Assembly (NCBI GenBank): GCA_041859375.1
Contig: JBHEKP010000351.1
Location: forward strand, 1-24,805
DNA from: JBHEKP01 sp041859375
Lineage (GTDB): Bacteria > Hydrogenedentota > Hydrogenedentia > Hydrogenedentales > CAITNO01
Reading direction: 5' to 3'
DNA: 24,805 bases
Shown: positions 7,672 through 15,607 of the stretch, piece by piece
How the letters are laid out: each line of letters starts with the position of its first letter
How positions within the stretch are numbered: position 1 is the stretch's first letter
The notes under the pieces: generated by a model
Databases searched by the model: none
Told to the model about the DNA's origin: nothing
The model's input: only the letters and a program-made list of their open reading frames with translations
Position numbers and translations under genes: made by a program

Positions 7672-8469
7672 ATGGTGAACAGTAAAAATGCGGATTGCCT
7701 GCGCGCCTTTCTGCTTGACATGGATGGCACCATTTACCTGGGCCCCAACCCGATAGCCGGTGCGGCTGAATTCATTCAAACGCTCCGGGAAACGGGGCGG
7801 CGTTTCCTGTTCCTGACCAACAATCCCGTGAGCGATGCCGCCGCCTATGCGCGAAAGCTGAAGGGCATGGGCATTGACGCCGAACCGGAGGATGTGCTCA
7901 CCGCCGGGGCGGCCACGGTGGATTACCTGGTCCGCCACACGCCCCACCGGCGCGTGTTTGTGCTGGGCACCCCCTCCTTTGAGGAGGAACTCCGCTGTGC
8001 GGGGATTGAGCCGGTTCAGGAGGAGCCGACGGCGGTGGTCTTGTCCTTCGACAAGACGCTCACCTACGCCAAACTGGAGAAGGCCTGCCTGCTGCTGCGC
8101 AGTGGGATGCCCTACTTTGCCACCAATCCGGACAGGCTCTGCCCCACCGAGTACGGCTATATTCCGGACTGCGGTTCCATGGCCGCGCTGCTTGAATCCG
8201 CCACCGGGCGGCTTCCCCTGTTCATCGGCAAGCCCAGCCCGGAGTTCGCGCGCATGGGGCTCGAACGGCTGGGGGTTGCGGCGGAGGAATCCGCCATGGT
8301 GGGTGACCGGCTTTACACAGACATGGAAATGGCGCGGCGCGCCGGCATGTCCTCCATACTTGTGTTAAGCGGGGAGAGTACCGGGCAGGATGTGGCCGGG
8401 GCGGAGTGGAAGCCGGACCATGTGTTCCCCTCCGTGGCGGAACTGGGCCGGGCGCTGCGCGGCGGTTGA
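7672..8469 (+). CDS. HAD-superfamily class IIA phosphatase (NagD-like)
   Basis: This is a cytoplasmic phosphatase of the NagD/p-nitrophenylphosphatase branch of the HAD superfamily, probably acting on small phosphorylated metabolites. The 265-residue product has motif I LLDMDGTIY (nucleophile D16, acid/base D18) and motif II FLTNNP. The motif III lysine region is GKPSPEFAR, and motif IV is MVGDRLYTDMEMARRAGM. The class IIA cap lies between motifs II and III. GGGAAGGAGG ends only one base before the ATG at 7672, so the GTG at 7675 may be the real start. An ORF extension 13 codons upstream has no ribosome site. The ceramidase-like gene follows 55 bp after the stop, with a TTGACA overlapping this gene's end. 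The natural substrate cannot be read from the sequence. Confidence 0.9.
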   Translation: MVNSKNADCLRAFLLDMDGTIYLGPNPIAGAAEFIQTLRETGRRFLFLTNNPVSDAAAYARKLKGMGIDAEPEDVLTAGAATVDYLVRHTPHRRVFVLGTPSFEEELRCAGIEPVQEEPTAVVLSFDKTLTYAKLEKACLLLRSGMPYFATNPDRLCPTEYGYIPDCGSMAALLESATGRLPLFIGKPSPEFARMGLERLGVAAEESAMVGDRLYTDMEMARRAGMSSILVLSGESTGQDVAGAEWKPDHVFPSVAELGRALRGG

Positions 8470-8494
8470 CACCGGCGGCCCGTTCTTCTAGTCT
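8466..8494 (+). promoter_or_regulatory. Possible promoter (TTGACA, 17 nt, TAGTCT)
   Basis: A perfect -35 hexamer overlaps the HAD stop codon. At 17 bases it is followed by TAGTCT, which matches the -10 consensus at only three positions. The start would be near 8501, about 24 nt before the ceramidase-like ATG. An imperfect palindrome around GGTTGCAACC at 8501-8510 lies just after. Confidence 0.35.
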
Positions 8495-8524
8495 TGCATG
8501 GGTTGCAACCATGGGAATCGGACT

Positions 8525-9874
8525 ATGACGGCATTAATTGCATGTTTGATTACGGGCGCGGCCCTGTGCGGCGCCGGGGCGGACGGCTGGACGGCGGGTG
8601 TTTCCAAAGCGGACATCACCCCGGCGGAGCCCGTGTGGATGGCGGGTTACGCCTCGCGGGACCGCGCGGCGGAGGGGACGTTGCACCCGCTGTGGGTGAA
8701 GGCGCTTGCCCTGGGGGATGCGGAGGGCCGCCGCGCCCTCATCATCACCTCCGACATTCTTGGGTTCCCAAAGGTGGTGGCGGACCGCATTTTTGAAAGG
8801 CTTGAAAAATCCACCGGGTTGGACCGTGCCGCCATTATCCTGAACAGCTCCCACACCCATTCCGGCCCGGTGATTGACGGGTCGCTCATGTGCATTTATC
8901 CCCTTGCCGCCGCGGACAGGGAAAAGATTGCGCAATACACGGCGGTGCTGGAGGACAAGGTGGCAAAGGCGGGGGAGGAGGCGCTGCGCTCCATGGTTCC
9001 CGTGACACTGGACGCGGGCAACGGGGTGACCCGCTTCGCCGTCAACCGCCGCAACAACAAGGAGGCCGAAATCGCCTCCACCCACGACCTGAACGGGCCG
9101 GTGGATCATGCCGTTCCCGTGCTCAGGGTGACCGGCGCGGACGGCGCGCTCTTGGCGGTGCTCTTTGGCTACGCCTGCCACAACACCACCCTGTGCGAAC
9201 AGCAATGGTGCGGCGATTATGCGGGCTTTGCACAGCTTGCGGTGGAGGCCGCCCATCCGGGTGCAACAGCCCTGTTCTTTGCCGGGTGCGGCGCCGATCA
9301 AAATCCAATCCCCCGCCGCACAGTCTCCCTGGCGCGGCAGTACGGAACGGAACTCGCCTCCGCCGTGGAAACCGTGCTTTCCGAACCCATGCGCGGACTC
9401 GCACCCTCCTTGAAAACAGCCGGGGTTGTGGTGGATCTGCCGCTTGAAACACCCAAGGACCGGGCGGAACTGGAGAAAATTGCCGGGAGTGACGCCGGTT
9501 ACCTGCGCCGCGCCGCCGGGGAAATGCTGGCCGAACTGGACGCGGGCCGCGCCCTGCCCACGTCCCGTGTTTATCCGGTGCGGGTGTGGAACCTTGGCGG
9601 CCAGCCGCTGGTGGCGCTGGCGGGCGAGGTGGTGGCGGGCTATGCCGTCCTTGCCAAGCAGATGCTCGGGACGGACGCCTTTGTCATGGGGTATTCCAAC
9701 GACCTCGTCGGTTACATTCCCACCGCCGTCATCGCGCGCGAGGGGGGCTACGAGGGAGACGCTTCCCAGATGATTTACGGGCTGCCCGCAAAGTGGAGCG
9801 AATCCATTGAGCCGGAGATCTGCGCGGCCGTCCGTGAAGCGGCTGAAAAGGCCGGCATCCCGTTTAAAAACTAG
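8525..9874 (+). CDS. Exported neutral/alkaline ceramidase-family hydrolase
   Basis: This protein resembles the N-terminal domain of neutral/alkaline non-lysosomal ceramidase (PF04734 type), which hydrolyses N-acyl bonds of ceramides with a zinc site. It has 449 residues with a probable Sec signal peptide (about 1-19, GAALCGAGA). Its mature start, WTAGVSKADITP, is the family hallmark. NSSHTHSGP holds H110 and H112 as likely metal ligands, and FGYACHNTT gives a further histidine. AGEVVAGYAVLAK supplies a Glu, and GYSNDLVGYIP with EGGYEG forms the conserved tail. True ceramidases are about 650 residues and carry a nucleophilic serine in a GDVSPN-like stretch; here that stretch reads GCGADQNP. 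The C-terminal Ig-like domain is absent. It may therefore act on another amide or ester. The start at 8525 is supported by the signal peptide rather than by a strong ribosome site. Confidence 0.88.
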   Translation: MTALIACLITGAALCGAGADGWTAGVSKADITPAEPVWMAGYASRDRAAEGTLHPLWVKALALGDAEGRRALIITSDILGFPKVVADRIFERLEKSTGLDRAAIILNSSHTHSGPVIDGSLMCIYPLAAADREKIAQYTAVLEDKVAKAGEEALRSMVPVTLDAGNGVTRFAVNRRNNKEAEIASTHDLNGPVDHAVPVLRVTGADGALLAVLFGYACHNTTLCEQQWCGDYAGFAQLAVEAAHPGATALFFAGCGADQNPIPRRTVSLARQYGTELASAVETVLSEPMRGLAPSLKTAGVVVDLPLETPKDRAELEKIAGSDAGYLRRAAGEMLAELDAGRALPTSRVYPVRVWNLGGQPLVALAGEVVAGYAVLAKQMLGTDAFVMGYSNDLVGYIPTAVIAREGGYEGDASQMIYGLPAKWSESIEPEICAAVREAAEKAGIPFKN

Positions 9875-9916
9875 GCGTGTGCCAACGGTGTTTTGGACTT
9901 TTTACAGGAGACGGAA

Positions 9917-10813
9917 ATGAAGGACGGAATTGTTCTGAAAACCCTTTCGCGCCTGGGAATCCTTCTGGGCGGTTTCGCGGCGGTGACCCTGCTGGTGTAC
10001 GCGGCGGGCAAATTTCTGGTGCCCCTCACCGACGGTGCGGACAAGGCCATATTGGCGGCAATCAACCCCGACAGTTACGTGCCGGGCCTGGACGAGTTTT
10101 TCCGCGCCCTCACGGACTACACCAACCCAATCATCCTCATTTTCTGCGTCTCCTGGATCATAGCCAACGACCTCGCCATGCTCGCACCCCGATTCAAGAA
10201 CCTCTTCGCGGCATTGCTGGGGGTTGAGGCCGCCGTGATTGTCATAGCCGCGTCCATGGGAAAAATATGGCCCAACAAAACATACATCGGCGTGAATGCG
10301 ATCGAGGTGGCGGCATTTTTGGTGTTTTTTGGCGGCGCGGCGCTCCTGTTCTTCCGGCTGGACCGCGACGCCCTGCGCCGGATGGCCTGTGTCGTGTGGC
10401 TCATGCTTCTGTCCGGCGTTGTGGCGGATTTCGGCGCGACACAACCGATAAAGGAATCGGTGGCGCGCCCCCGTCCGCTGAACGAGGACAACAAACCCTG
10501 GAACGAGCAGGTGCGCGTCATTCCCGACGAGGTGCTGCGCGGCCGCAATTCCTTCCCGTCCGGCCACACCAGCGGCACCTTTGCCCTGCTCACCCCCCTC
10601 TTCTGGTACAACCGCAGGAAAAGCGTCCGCGCGGGCCTGCTGGGTTGGATGGTGCTCCAGGGCGTGTCCCGCGTGTACACCGCCGCCCATTTCCCCTTCT
10701 GCTGCCTCATGGGCGGTGTGCTCGGGTTCACCGTGGGCACACTGATATTCTTCACCCTCGGCGGGCCGTCCCTTTGGAGGGGGGCGGAGAAGGAGTCCTG
10801 TTCCGCCGGGTAG
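9917..10813 (+). CDS. PAP2-family membrane phosphatase
   Basis: This is an integral membrane acid phosphatase of the PAP2 superfamily. Family members dephosphorylate lipid phosphates such as phosphatidate or undecaprenyl pyrophosphate. The 298-residue protein has about six hydrophobic segments. All three PAP2 motifs are seen in order: KESVARPRP (Kx6RP), FPSGHTS (PSGH) and SRVYTAAH (SRx5H). The ATG at 9917 has GGAG seven bases upstream. It starts 42 bp after the ceramidase-like gene on the same strand, so the two may be co-transcribed; a joint role in lipid turnover is possible but unproven. A long loop precedes the PSGH motif (RPLNEDNKPWNEQVRVIPDE), as in PgpB-like rather than very short PAP2 proteins. 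Exact substrate not assignable. Confidence 0.92.
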   Translation: MKDGIVLKTLSRLGILLGGFAAVTLLVYAAGKFLVPLTDGADKAILAAINPDSYVPGLDEFFRALTDYTNPIILIFCVSWIIANDLAMLAPRFKNLFAALLGVEAAVIVIAASMGKIWPNKTYIGVNAIEVAAFLVFFGGAALLFFRLDRDALRRMACVVWLMLLSGVVADFGATQPIKESVARPRPLNEDNKPWNEQVRVIPDEVLRGRNSFPSGHTSGTFALLTPLFWYNRRKSVRAGLLGWMVLQGVSRVYTAAHFPFCCLMGGVLGFTVGTLIFFTLGGPSLWRGAEKESCSAG

Positions 10814-10827
10814 CCGTTTCGGCTGGG

Positions 10828-11049
10828 TCAGAAATATTTCCGGCCCGCCATGAAGACAACGACCAGCCCGATGGAGAGTGCGGCGGAAAAAATGCCCGCC
10901 CCGAGCACAAGCGGCACCAGGCTGATGGCCACCCCGAAGGCGAGGGGTGCGGGTTCCTTTTGCCGGATGCCGTAAATCACCATGCCCGTGCCCACCACCC
11001 CCGCAAGGAAGGTGACAATCCACCACAATCCGCCTGCCGCCGCACCCAT
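10828..11049 (-). CDS. Small two-helix membrane protein
   Basis: I do not recognise this 73-residue protein with certainty. It has a strong ribosome site, GGAGGAAAAGGC, directly before the ATG at 11049. It has hydrophobic segments at about residues 8-27 (WWIVTFLAGVVGTGMVIYGI) and 38-67, joined by a short polar loop, RQKEPAP. The end is positively charged (GRKYF). The architecture resembles small helical-hairpin inner-membrane proteins of unknown function found in planctomycete-like genomes. It lies on the strand opposite its neighbours, convergent with the PAP2 gene (14 bp apart) and divergent from the GH28 gene. A TATACT -10 at 11094-11099 would give a leader of about 38 nt. Real gene likely; role unknown. 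Confidence 0.75.
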   Translation of the reverse strand: MGAAAGGLWWIVTFLAGVVGTGMVIYGIRQKEPAPLAFGVAISLVPLVLGAGIFSAALSIGLVVVFMAGRKYF

Positions 11050-11093
11050 GCCTTTTCCTCCACTGGTTCCCGCATGTGGGTTGGACCTTCGGC

Positions 11094-11099
11094 AGTATA
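11094..11099 (-). promoter_or_regulatory. Putative -10 element (TATACT) of the small membrane protein
   Basis: The minus strand reads AATCGGTTATACTGCC, closely matching the block upstream of mtlD. Transcription would start near 11087. No -35 match at 16-18 bases. Confidence 0.45.
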
Positions 11100-11165
11100 A
11101 CCGATTTGCGGTCCCGGCAGTCCGGGGGATTGCACCCCGCCGGGATGGTGTGCAAGGATACGGAC

Positions 11166-12827
11166 ATGGGTAATCTGAGGCGAATTTCAGGATTGCGGAC
11201 GCTTTGCTGCCCGGTGGTTGTGCTTTTTTTTGCCCTGGGCGCGGGTGCGGCTGTTCCCCCCACAGCCCCCGCCATGGGGATAAGCGTCCGCGACCATGGG
11301 GCCGTCGGTGACGGGCAGGCGCTGGACACGGCGGCGGTGCAGGTGGCGCTGGACGCCTGCGCGGCGGCGGGCGGAGGAACGGTGCTTTTTCCGCCGGGCA
11401 CCTACCGGTGCGGCAGCGTCCATCTGCGGAGCAATGTGATGCTTTGGCTGGATCATGGCGCCACCATCCTGGGCAGCAAAAGCAAAGACGACTATGATCC
11501 GCTGGAAAAACTCAATTTCGAAAACGACGCCGACATCGAAACCTCCTATTTTCACCGTTCCCTGCTTTGGGGTGAGGGGGTGGAACGGGTGGGCATTGCC
11601 GGGTTCGGAACAATAGATGTGGGTTTTTCCAAGCGCGGCGGCCCCAAGGCAATCGCCCTGAAACGGTGCCGCTTCATCGAGATTCACGGCATCCGCATCA
11701 TAAACATCCCCAACTACGCCGTCAGCATGCTCGGCACCGACGAGGTGAACATTGACGGCGTGACGATTCTTAACGGTTACGCCGACGGCATCGATCCCGA
11801 CTCCTGCCGCAATGTGCGCATCAGCAACTGCCGCATCTCCACCGTGGACGACGCCATTGTTCCCAAGGCCAGCTTTTCGCTGGGCGAGCGTCGCGCCTGC
11901 GAGAACATCACCGTCACCAACTGCGTCCTCTCCACCGTGTGCAACGCCTTCAAACTGGGCACGGAGTCGGGCGGCGGTTTCCGGCGCATCACCGTGTCCA
12001 ACTGCGTGATGACCGGCTACGCGGACAACCGTCCCGCCCTCTCCGGCATCGCGCTGGAGTCGGTGGACGGCGGCGGCATCGAGGGCGTGGCGGTGTCCAA
12101 TATCACCATGGTGGACGTGCGCGCCCCCGTGTTCATCCGGCTGGGCAACCGGGGCCGTGACATGGACACCCCCGCGCCCGGAACCCTGCGGGACGTGGTC
12201 ATCAGCAACATCACCGCCCACCGCGCCTCGCTGGCGTGCAGTATTACCGGCATTCCCGGCCATCCGGTGCGCGGTGTCACCCTGGAAAACCTGCGCATGG
12301 AATTCACCGGTTCCAACCCCGCCCTGCCGCCGGGCGCGGAAGTGCCCGAGCGGGAGGACGGCTATCCCGAATCGGTCATGTTCGGCCCCCTGCCCGCCTA
12401 TGGTCTCTATTGCCGCCATGTCGAGGATCTGGCTGTCAGGGACGTGAACATGCGTTGGCGCGACGGGTTCTGGCGGCTGACAACCGACGTGTACAAGGAC
12501 ATCAAATGGCCGGGTGATGGCACCATTCCATCCCTGGCGGAGCTGGGGGGTGCGGGTGTTGCCCTGGTCTGCGACGATGTGTCCCGCCTCAGGATGGAGG
12601 GTTTCGACGCCCGTCCGGACACAGGGGGCGCGCCGGTGGCGCATTTCAGAAATGTTCGGGACGCGCTGGTTACCGGCGCGATGCCCATGCCGGGAACTTA
12701 TACCTTCCTGGAAGTGTCCGGAACGGAGTCCAGGGGCATCATGCTGCATGGAAATGTGTTTCAAAGGGACACGGCTCCCTACTCCGCCGGGGCGGATGTG
12801 GAGAAAACAGCCGTGTCTGTGGACTGA
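11166..12827 (+). CDS. Exported GH28-family (polygalacturonase-like) glycoside hydrolase
   Basis: This is a right-handed parallel beta-helix enzyme of the GH28 type, which hydrolyses galacturonan or related pectic and uronic glycans. The start at 11166 is preferred because it leads straight into a signal peptide (RRISGLRTLCCPVVVLFFAL, cleavage near AGA-A) and AAGGA lies upstream; the 30-codon longer ORF start does not. The 553-residue protein begins its mature part with ISVRDHGAVGDG and FPPGTYRCGSVHLRSN. The catalytic block is clear: ADGIDPDSCRNVRISNC with D210/D212, then STVDDAIVPKAS with D228/D229. LGTESGGGFRRITVSNC follows in the place of the GHG loop, which lacks the histidine of classical endo-polygalacturonases. 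This suggests an exo-acting or altered specificity. It is followed 18 bp later by the Tat-exported ceramidase-like gene. Confidence 0.9.
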   Translation: MGNLRRISGLRTLCCPVVVLFFALGAGAAVPPTAPAMGISVRDHGAVGDGQALDTAAVQVALDACAAAGGGTVLFPPGTYRCGSVHLRSNVMLWLDHGATILGSKSKDDYDPLEKLNFENDADIETSYFHRSLLWGEGVERVGIAGFGTIDVGFSKRGGPKAIALKRCRFIEIHGIRIINIPNYAVSMLGTDEVNIDGVTILNGYADGIDPDSCRNVRISNCRISTVDDAIVPKASFSLGERRACENITVTNCVLSTVCNAFKLGTESGGGFRRITVSNCVMTGYADNRPALSGIALESVDGGGIEGVAVSNITMVDVRAPVFIRLGNRGRDMDTPAPGTLRDVVISNITAHRASLACSITGIPGHPVRGVTLENLRMEFTGSNPALPPGAEVPEREDGYPESVMFGPLPAYGLYCRHVEDLAVRDVNMRWRDGFWRLTTDVYKDIKWPGDGTIPSLAELGGAGVALVCDDVSRLRMEGFDARPDTGGAPVAHFRNVRDALVTGAMPMPGTYTFLEVSGTESRGIMLHGNVFQRDTAPYSAGADVEKTAVSVD

Positions 12828-12845
12828 CACAACTGGGAGATAATC

Positions 12846-14228
12846 ATGAACCGCAGAAGATTTCTCGGTCTTTCGGCGGCGGGTGTCGCGGCGGGACTGG
12901 CCAACGGTTGCACGGGTGTGGCGGCAAAAAATGACGAAAAGGGCGGGGGGCACATTGCCACCTTCTCCTGCGACGCCACCCCCGCGCTGGGCACCCCCTG
13001 GTATCCCAGCTACAAGCCGCTGGACACCATAGAGCAGCCGTTGCAGGCGAAGGGCGTGGTCCTTGAGGACGGCGGGGGGCGTTATGTCCTGTGCGCCCTC
13101 GACTGGTGTGAACTTTGCAACGAAACCCACCTAAAGTTCCGCGCCGAACTGGCAAAAGCGGCGGGCACCACGCCGGACCGGGTGGCCATTCAGACCGTCC
13201 ACCAGCACACCGCGCCCATGGCCGAACTGGAGGCATTCAACCTCTTTCGGGAAATGGGCGTTGATACGCCGCCTCCCTGCCCGACGGATGGGCAAATTCT
13301 TGAGCCGCTCGCGAGAATGTGCGCCGCCGTCCGTGAATCGCTGGGTAGGATGGAGGCGTATGACAGCATCGGCACGGGCACTGCAAAGGCGGAAAGGGTG
13401 GCGTCGAACCGGCGCGTGCCCATTGGTGACGGCAAGGTGGGCTTTCGGGCCAGCTCCTGCCGCGACCCGAAGCTGGTGGAGGCGCCGGAGGGGTTGATTG
13501 ATCCCCATGTGAAAACCGTCACTTTTGCGCGCGGCGGCAAGCCTCTTGCCCGGCTTCATTACTACGCCACCCATCCCCAGAGTTATTACTGGGATCCCAG
13601 ATCCAGCATTGACTTTGCGGGCATGGCCCGCGAATGGCTCCAGGAAGAGGAGGGCGTGTTCCAGGTGTACTTCAACGGCTGCGGCGGCAACATCGCCGCG
13701 GGCAAGTACAACAACGGCACGCCGGAGGCGCGGCAGGGCCTGTATGAGCGGCTCCGCACCGCAATGAAGGCCTCGGCGGATGCAACGGTTTACACGCCCG
13801 CCCCGGGAATCATCTGGCGCACCGTGCCGGTGCTGTTCACGCCCCGCGGTGGCGAGGGGTTTGAAGCCGCGGGGCTTGAGGCCCGGATGCGCAACAAGGA
13901 CGGCGCGCACAATGACCGCATCTGCGCCGCCATGGTGCTGACCTGGTTGAAAAGGGCCGGAAAACCCATCGATCTGACCTCCATGCAGATTGGGGGCGTG
14001 CATGTGCTGCATCTGCCGGGGGAACCGGCGGTGGAGTTCCAGTTGTACGCGCAGGAACAGCGGCCTGATCACTTTGTCGCCGTGGCCGGATACGGCGACT
14101 GCGGTCCCGCCTATATCAACCCGGAAAAGTTCACCGCCGAGGGCGGCTACGAACCCGGCGCGGCCCACGCCGTGCCGGAAACGGAAACGGTGTTCAAGGC
14201 GGCGATTCGCTCCTTGCTGGCGGTGTGA
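12846..14228 (+). CDS. Tat-exported ceramidase-like hydrolase
   Basis: This is a second, divergent member of the neutral/alkaline ceramidase-like fold. It has 460 residues with a twin-arginine signal (NRRRFLGLSAAGVAAGLA) ending near a cysteine at residue 22; the lipobox is poor, so lipidation is uncertain. Family landmarks correspond to those of the gene at 8525: ATFSCDATPALGTPWYP at the mature start, TVHQHTAPMAE as the HxH metal site, and LHYYATHPQSYYW with a further His. FNGCGGNIAAGKY stands where the catalytic serine loop would be, then LPGEPAVEFQLYAQE and VAGYGDCGPAYINPEKFTAEGGYE. The usual nucleophilic serine is not seen. GGGAGATAATC gives a good ribosome site for 12846. It is 18 bp after the GH28 gene and 25 bp before the beta-helix lipoprotein, so the three probably form an operon. 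Confidence 0.82.
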   Translation: MNRRRFLGLSAAGVAAGLANGCTGVAAKNDEKGGGHIATFSCDATPALGTPWYPSYKPLDTIEQPLQAKGVVLEDGGGRYVLCALDWCELCNETHLKFRAELAKAAGTTPDRVAIQTVHQHTAPMAELEAFNLFREMGVDTPPPCPTDGQILEPLARMCAAVRESLGRMEAYDSIGTGTAKAERVASNRRVPIGDGKVGFRASSCRDPKLVEAPEGLIDPHVKTVTFARGGKPLARLHYYATHPQSYYWDPRSSIDFAGMAREWLQEEEGVFQVYFNGCGGNIAAGKYNNGTPEARQGLYERLRTAMKASADATVYTPAPGIIWRTVPVLFTPRGGEGFEAAGLEARMRNKDGAHNDRICAAMVLTWLKRAGKPIDLTSMQIGGVHVLHLPGEPAVEFQLYAQEQRPDHFVAVAGYGDCGPAYINPEKFTAEGGYEPGAAHAVPETETVFKAAIRSLLAV

Positions 14229-14253
14229 TGAAACAGGCTGGAGACAGGCGCGC

Positions 14254-15591
14254 ATGAACCGGTGGTCACGCAGGGATTGGATGAGGGCGGCGGGACTGGG
14301 GCTCCTCTCCGGATGTGTCATGCCGCGCATGGCCGGGGAGGAACTGCGTTTCAGCCGGCCCCGGGCCACCTCGGGTGACATGCGGGTGGAACCCGGCTGG
14401 GAGGAGCGCCTGACCGTCACGGTGGGTGGTGACGGCGCGGACATCGGCGGTTTTTCGGAAAAGGCCATCCAGGCCGCGCTGGATCTGGCGGCGGGGCGGG
14501 GCGGCGGCACGGTGAGGCTGACGCCGGGCGTCTTCCAACTCCGCAACGCGGTTCGGCTTCGTTCCGGGGTGCGGCTGTGCGGCGCGGGTGGGGACACCAT
14601 CCTTTTCAAGACCCCAATGGAAGAAGCCACGCTGGCCGAGGATTCGGACTGGTTTGATCAGGAAATCACCCTGTCCGATCCCTCCGGTTTCCAATTGGGG
14701 GACGGGATCTGTCTCGTCACGCAAAATCCGGACACCGGCGCGCGCGTGGTGGCCAAGCGCACCCTTGTCGCGCGCAGCGGCGCGCGCTTCAAACTGGACC
14801 GGGCCCTGCGCGACAACTTCTGGAGGATGGGCAAGCCGGTTGTCTCCACGCTGTTCCCCCTGCTCACGGCGGAGGAGGCCACGGGGCTGGTGGTGGAGGA
14901 TTTGGTGGTGGACGGCAACCGGGAAAACAACGGCAACCTGGACGGAAACTACGCGGGCGGCCTGTGGTTTCAGGACTGCGCGGACATCGTCATCCGGGGG
15001 GTGGAAACGCGCAACAACAACAGTGACGGCATAAGCTGGCAGATATGCCATGACGTGCTGGTGGAGGATTGCCGCAGCCACGGCAACGCGGGCCTCGGCC
15101 TGCACCCCGGTTCAGGTTCGCAGCGCCCCGTCATCCGGGGATGCAGGCTGGAGCGCAACAGCATCGGCCTCTTTTTTTGCTGGGGGGTGAAGGCGGGCCT
15201 GGCCGAGGGGAATGTTATTGCGGACAACAGCGACCAGGGGGTGTCCATCGGCCACCGGGACGATGAGAATGTGGTGAGGGGCAATGAAATCCTGCGGAGC
15301 GGAAAAACGGGCCTCTTGTTCCGGCCCGAGCGGGGCGAGGGCTTCACCGCAGGGGGCAATCTTGTTGAAAAGAACAAGTTTATGGACAACGGCCCGGAGG
15401 ACGGCGCGGCCATAGACATCCAGGGGGTCACGGCGGGCAACACCATTGCCGACAATGACATCCTGGAAACCCGCGGCGCGGCGGACCGCGCCGCGATCCG
15501 CATCGGCGCCGAAGCCGGGGAAAACACCCTCAGGCACAACCGTTCCCAGGGTTTCGCGGTGGAGCTGCGCGACCTGCGCAAATCCGGCTGA
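14254..15591 (+). CDS. Tat-exported right-handed beta-helix lipoprotein
   Basis: This 445-residue protein starts with a twin-arginine signal (SRRDWMRAAGLGLLSGC) and a good lipobox, LSG-C21, indicating an exported lipoprotein. The rest shows NosD/pectate-lyase-3-like repeats. An N-terminal GGTVRLTPGVFQLRNAVRLRSGVRLCG cap strand is followed by successive helix turns with Asn ladders: VEDLVVDGNRENN, IRGVETRNNNSDGIS, VEDCRSHGNAGLG, IRGCRLERNSIGL, EGNVIADNSDQG and VRGNEILRSGKTG. Such folds are mostly carbohydrate lyases, hydrolases or epimerases; I cannot pick out a catalytic set, so binding only is possible. GGAG lies ten bases before the ATG at 14254; the longer ORF start at 13990 would overlap the previous gene in another frame. 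Last gene of the GH28/ceramidase-like run. Confidence 0.85.
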   Translation: MNRWSRRDWMRAAGLGLLSGCVMPRMAGEELRFSRPRATSGDMRVEPGWEERLTVTVGGDGADIGGFSEKAIQAALDLAAGRGGGTVRLTPGVFQLRNAVRLRSGVRLCGAGGDTILFKTPMEEATLAEDSDWFDQEITLSDPSGFQLGDGICLVTQNPDTGARVVAKRTLVARSGARFKLDRALRDNFWRMGKPVVSTLFPLLTAEEATGLVVEDLVVDGNRENNGNLDGNYAGGLWFQDCADIVIRGVETRNNNSDGISWQICHDVLVEDCRSHGNAGLGLHPGSGSQRPVIRGCRLERNSIGLFFCWGVKAGLAEGNVIADNSDQGVSIGHRDDENVVRGNEILRSGKTGLLFRPERGEGFTAGGNLVEKNKFMDNGPEDGAAIDIQGVTAGNTIADNDILETRGAADRAAIRIGAEAGENTLRHNRSQGFAVELRDLRKSG

Positions 15592-15607
15592 CCAGCGCGG
15601 CGGCTTC

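Noticed and set aside
8497..8513. Palindrome around GGTTGCAACC before the ceramidase-like start
   Set aside because: The core is only 10 bp and the extended arms need a one-base bulge; kept only as a remark with the promoter entry.
11187..13130. 647-codon minus-strand ORF opposite the GH28 and ceramidase-like genes
   Set aside because: Spans two real genes with signal peptides and active-site motifs; no start signal and atypical composition.
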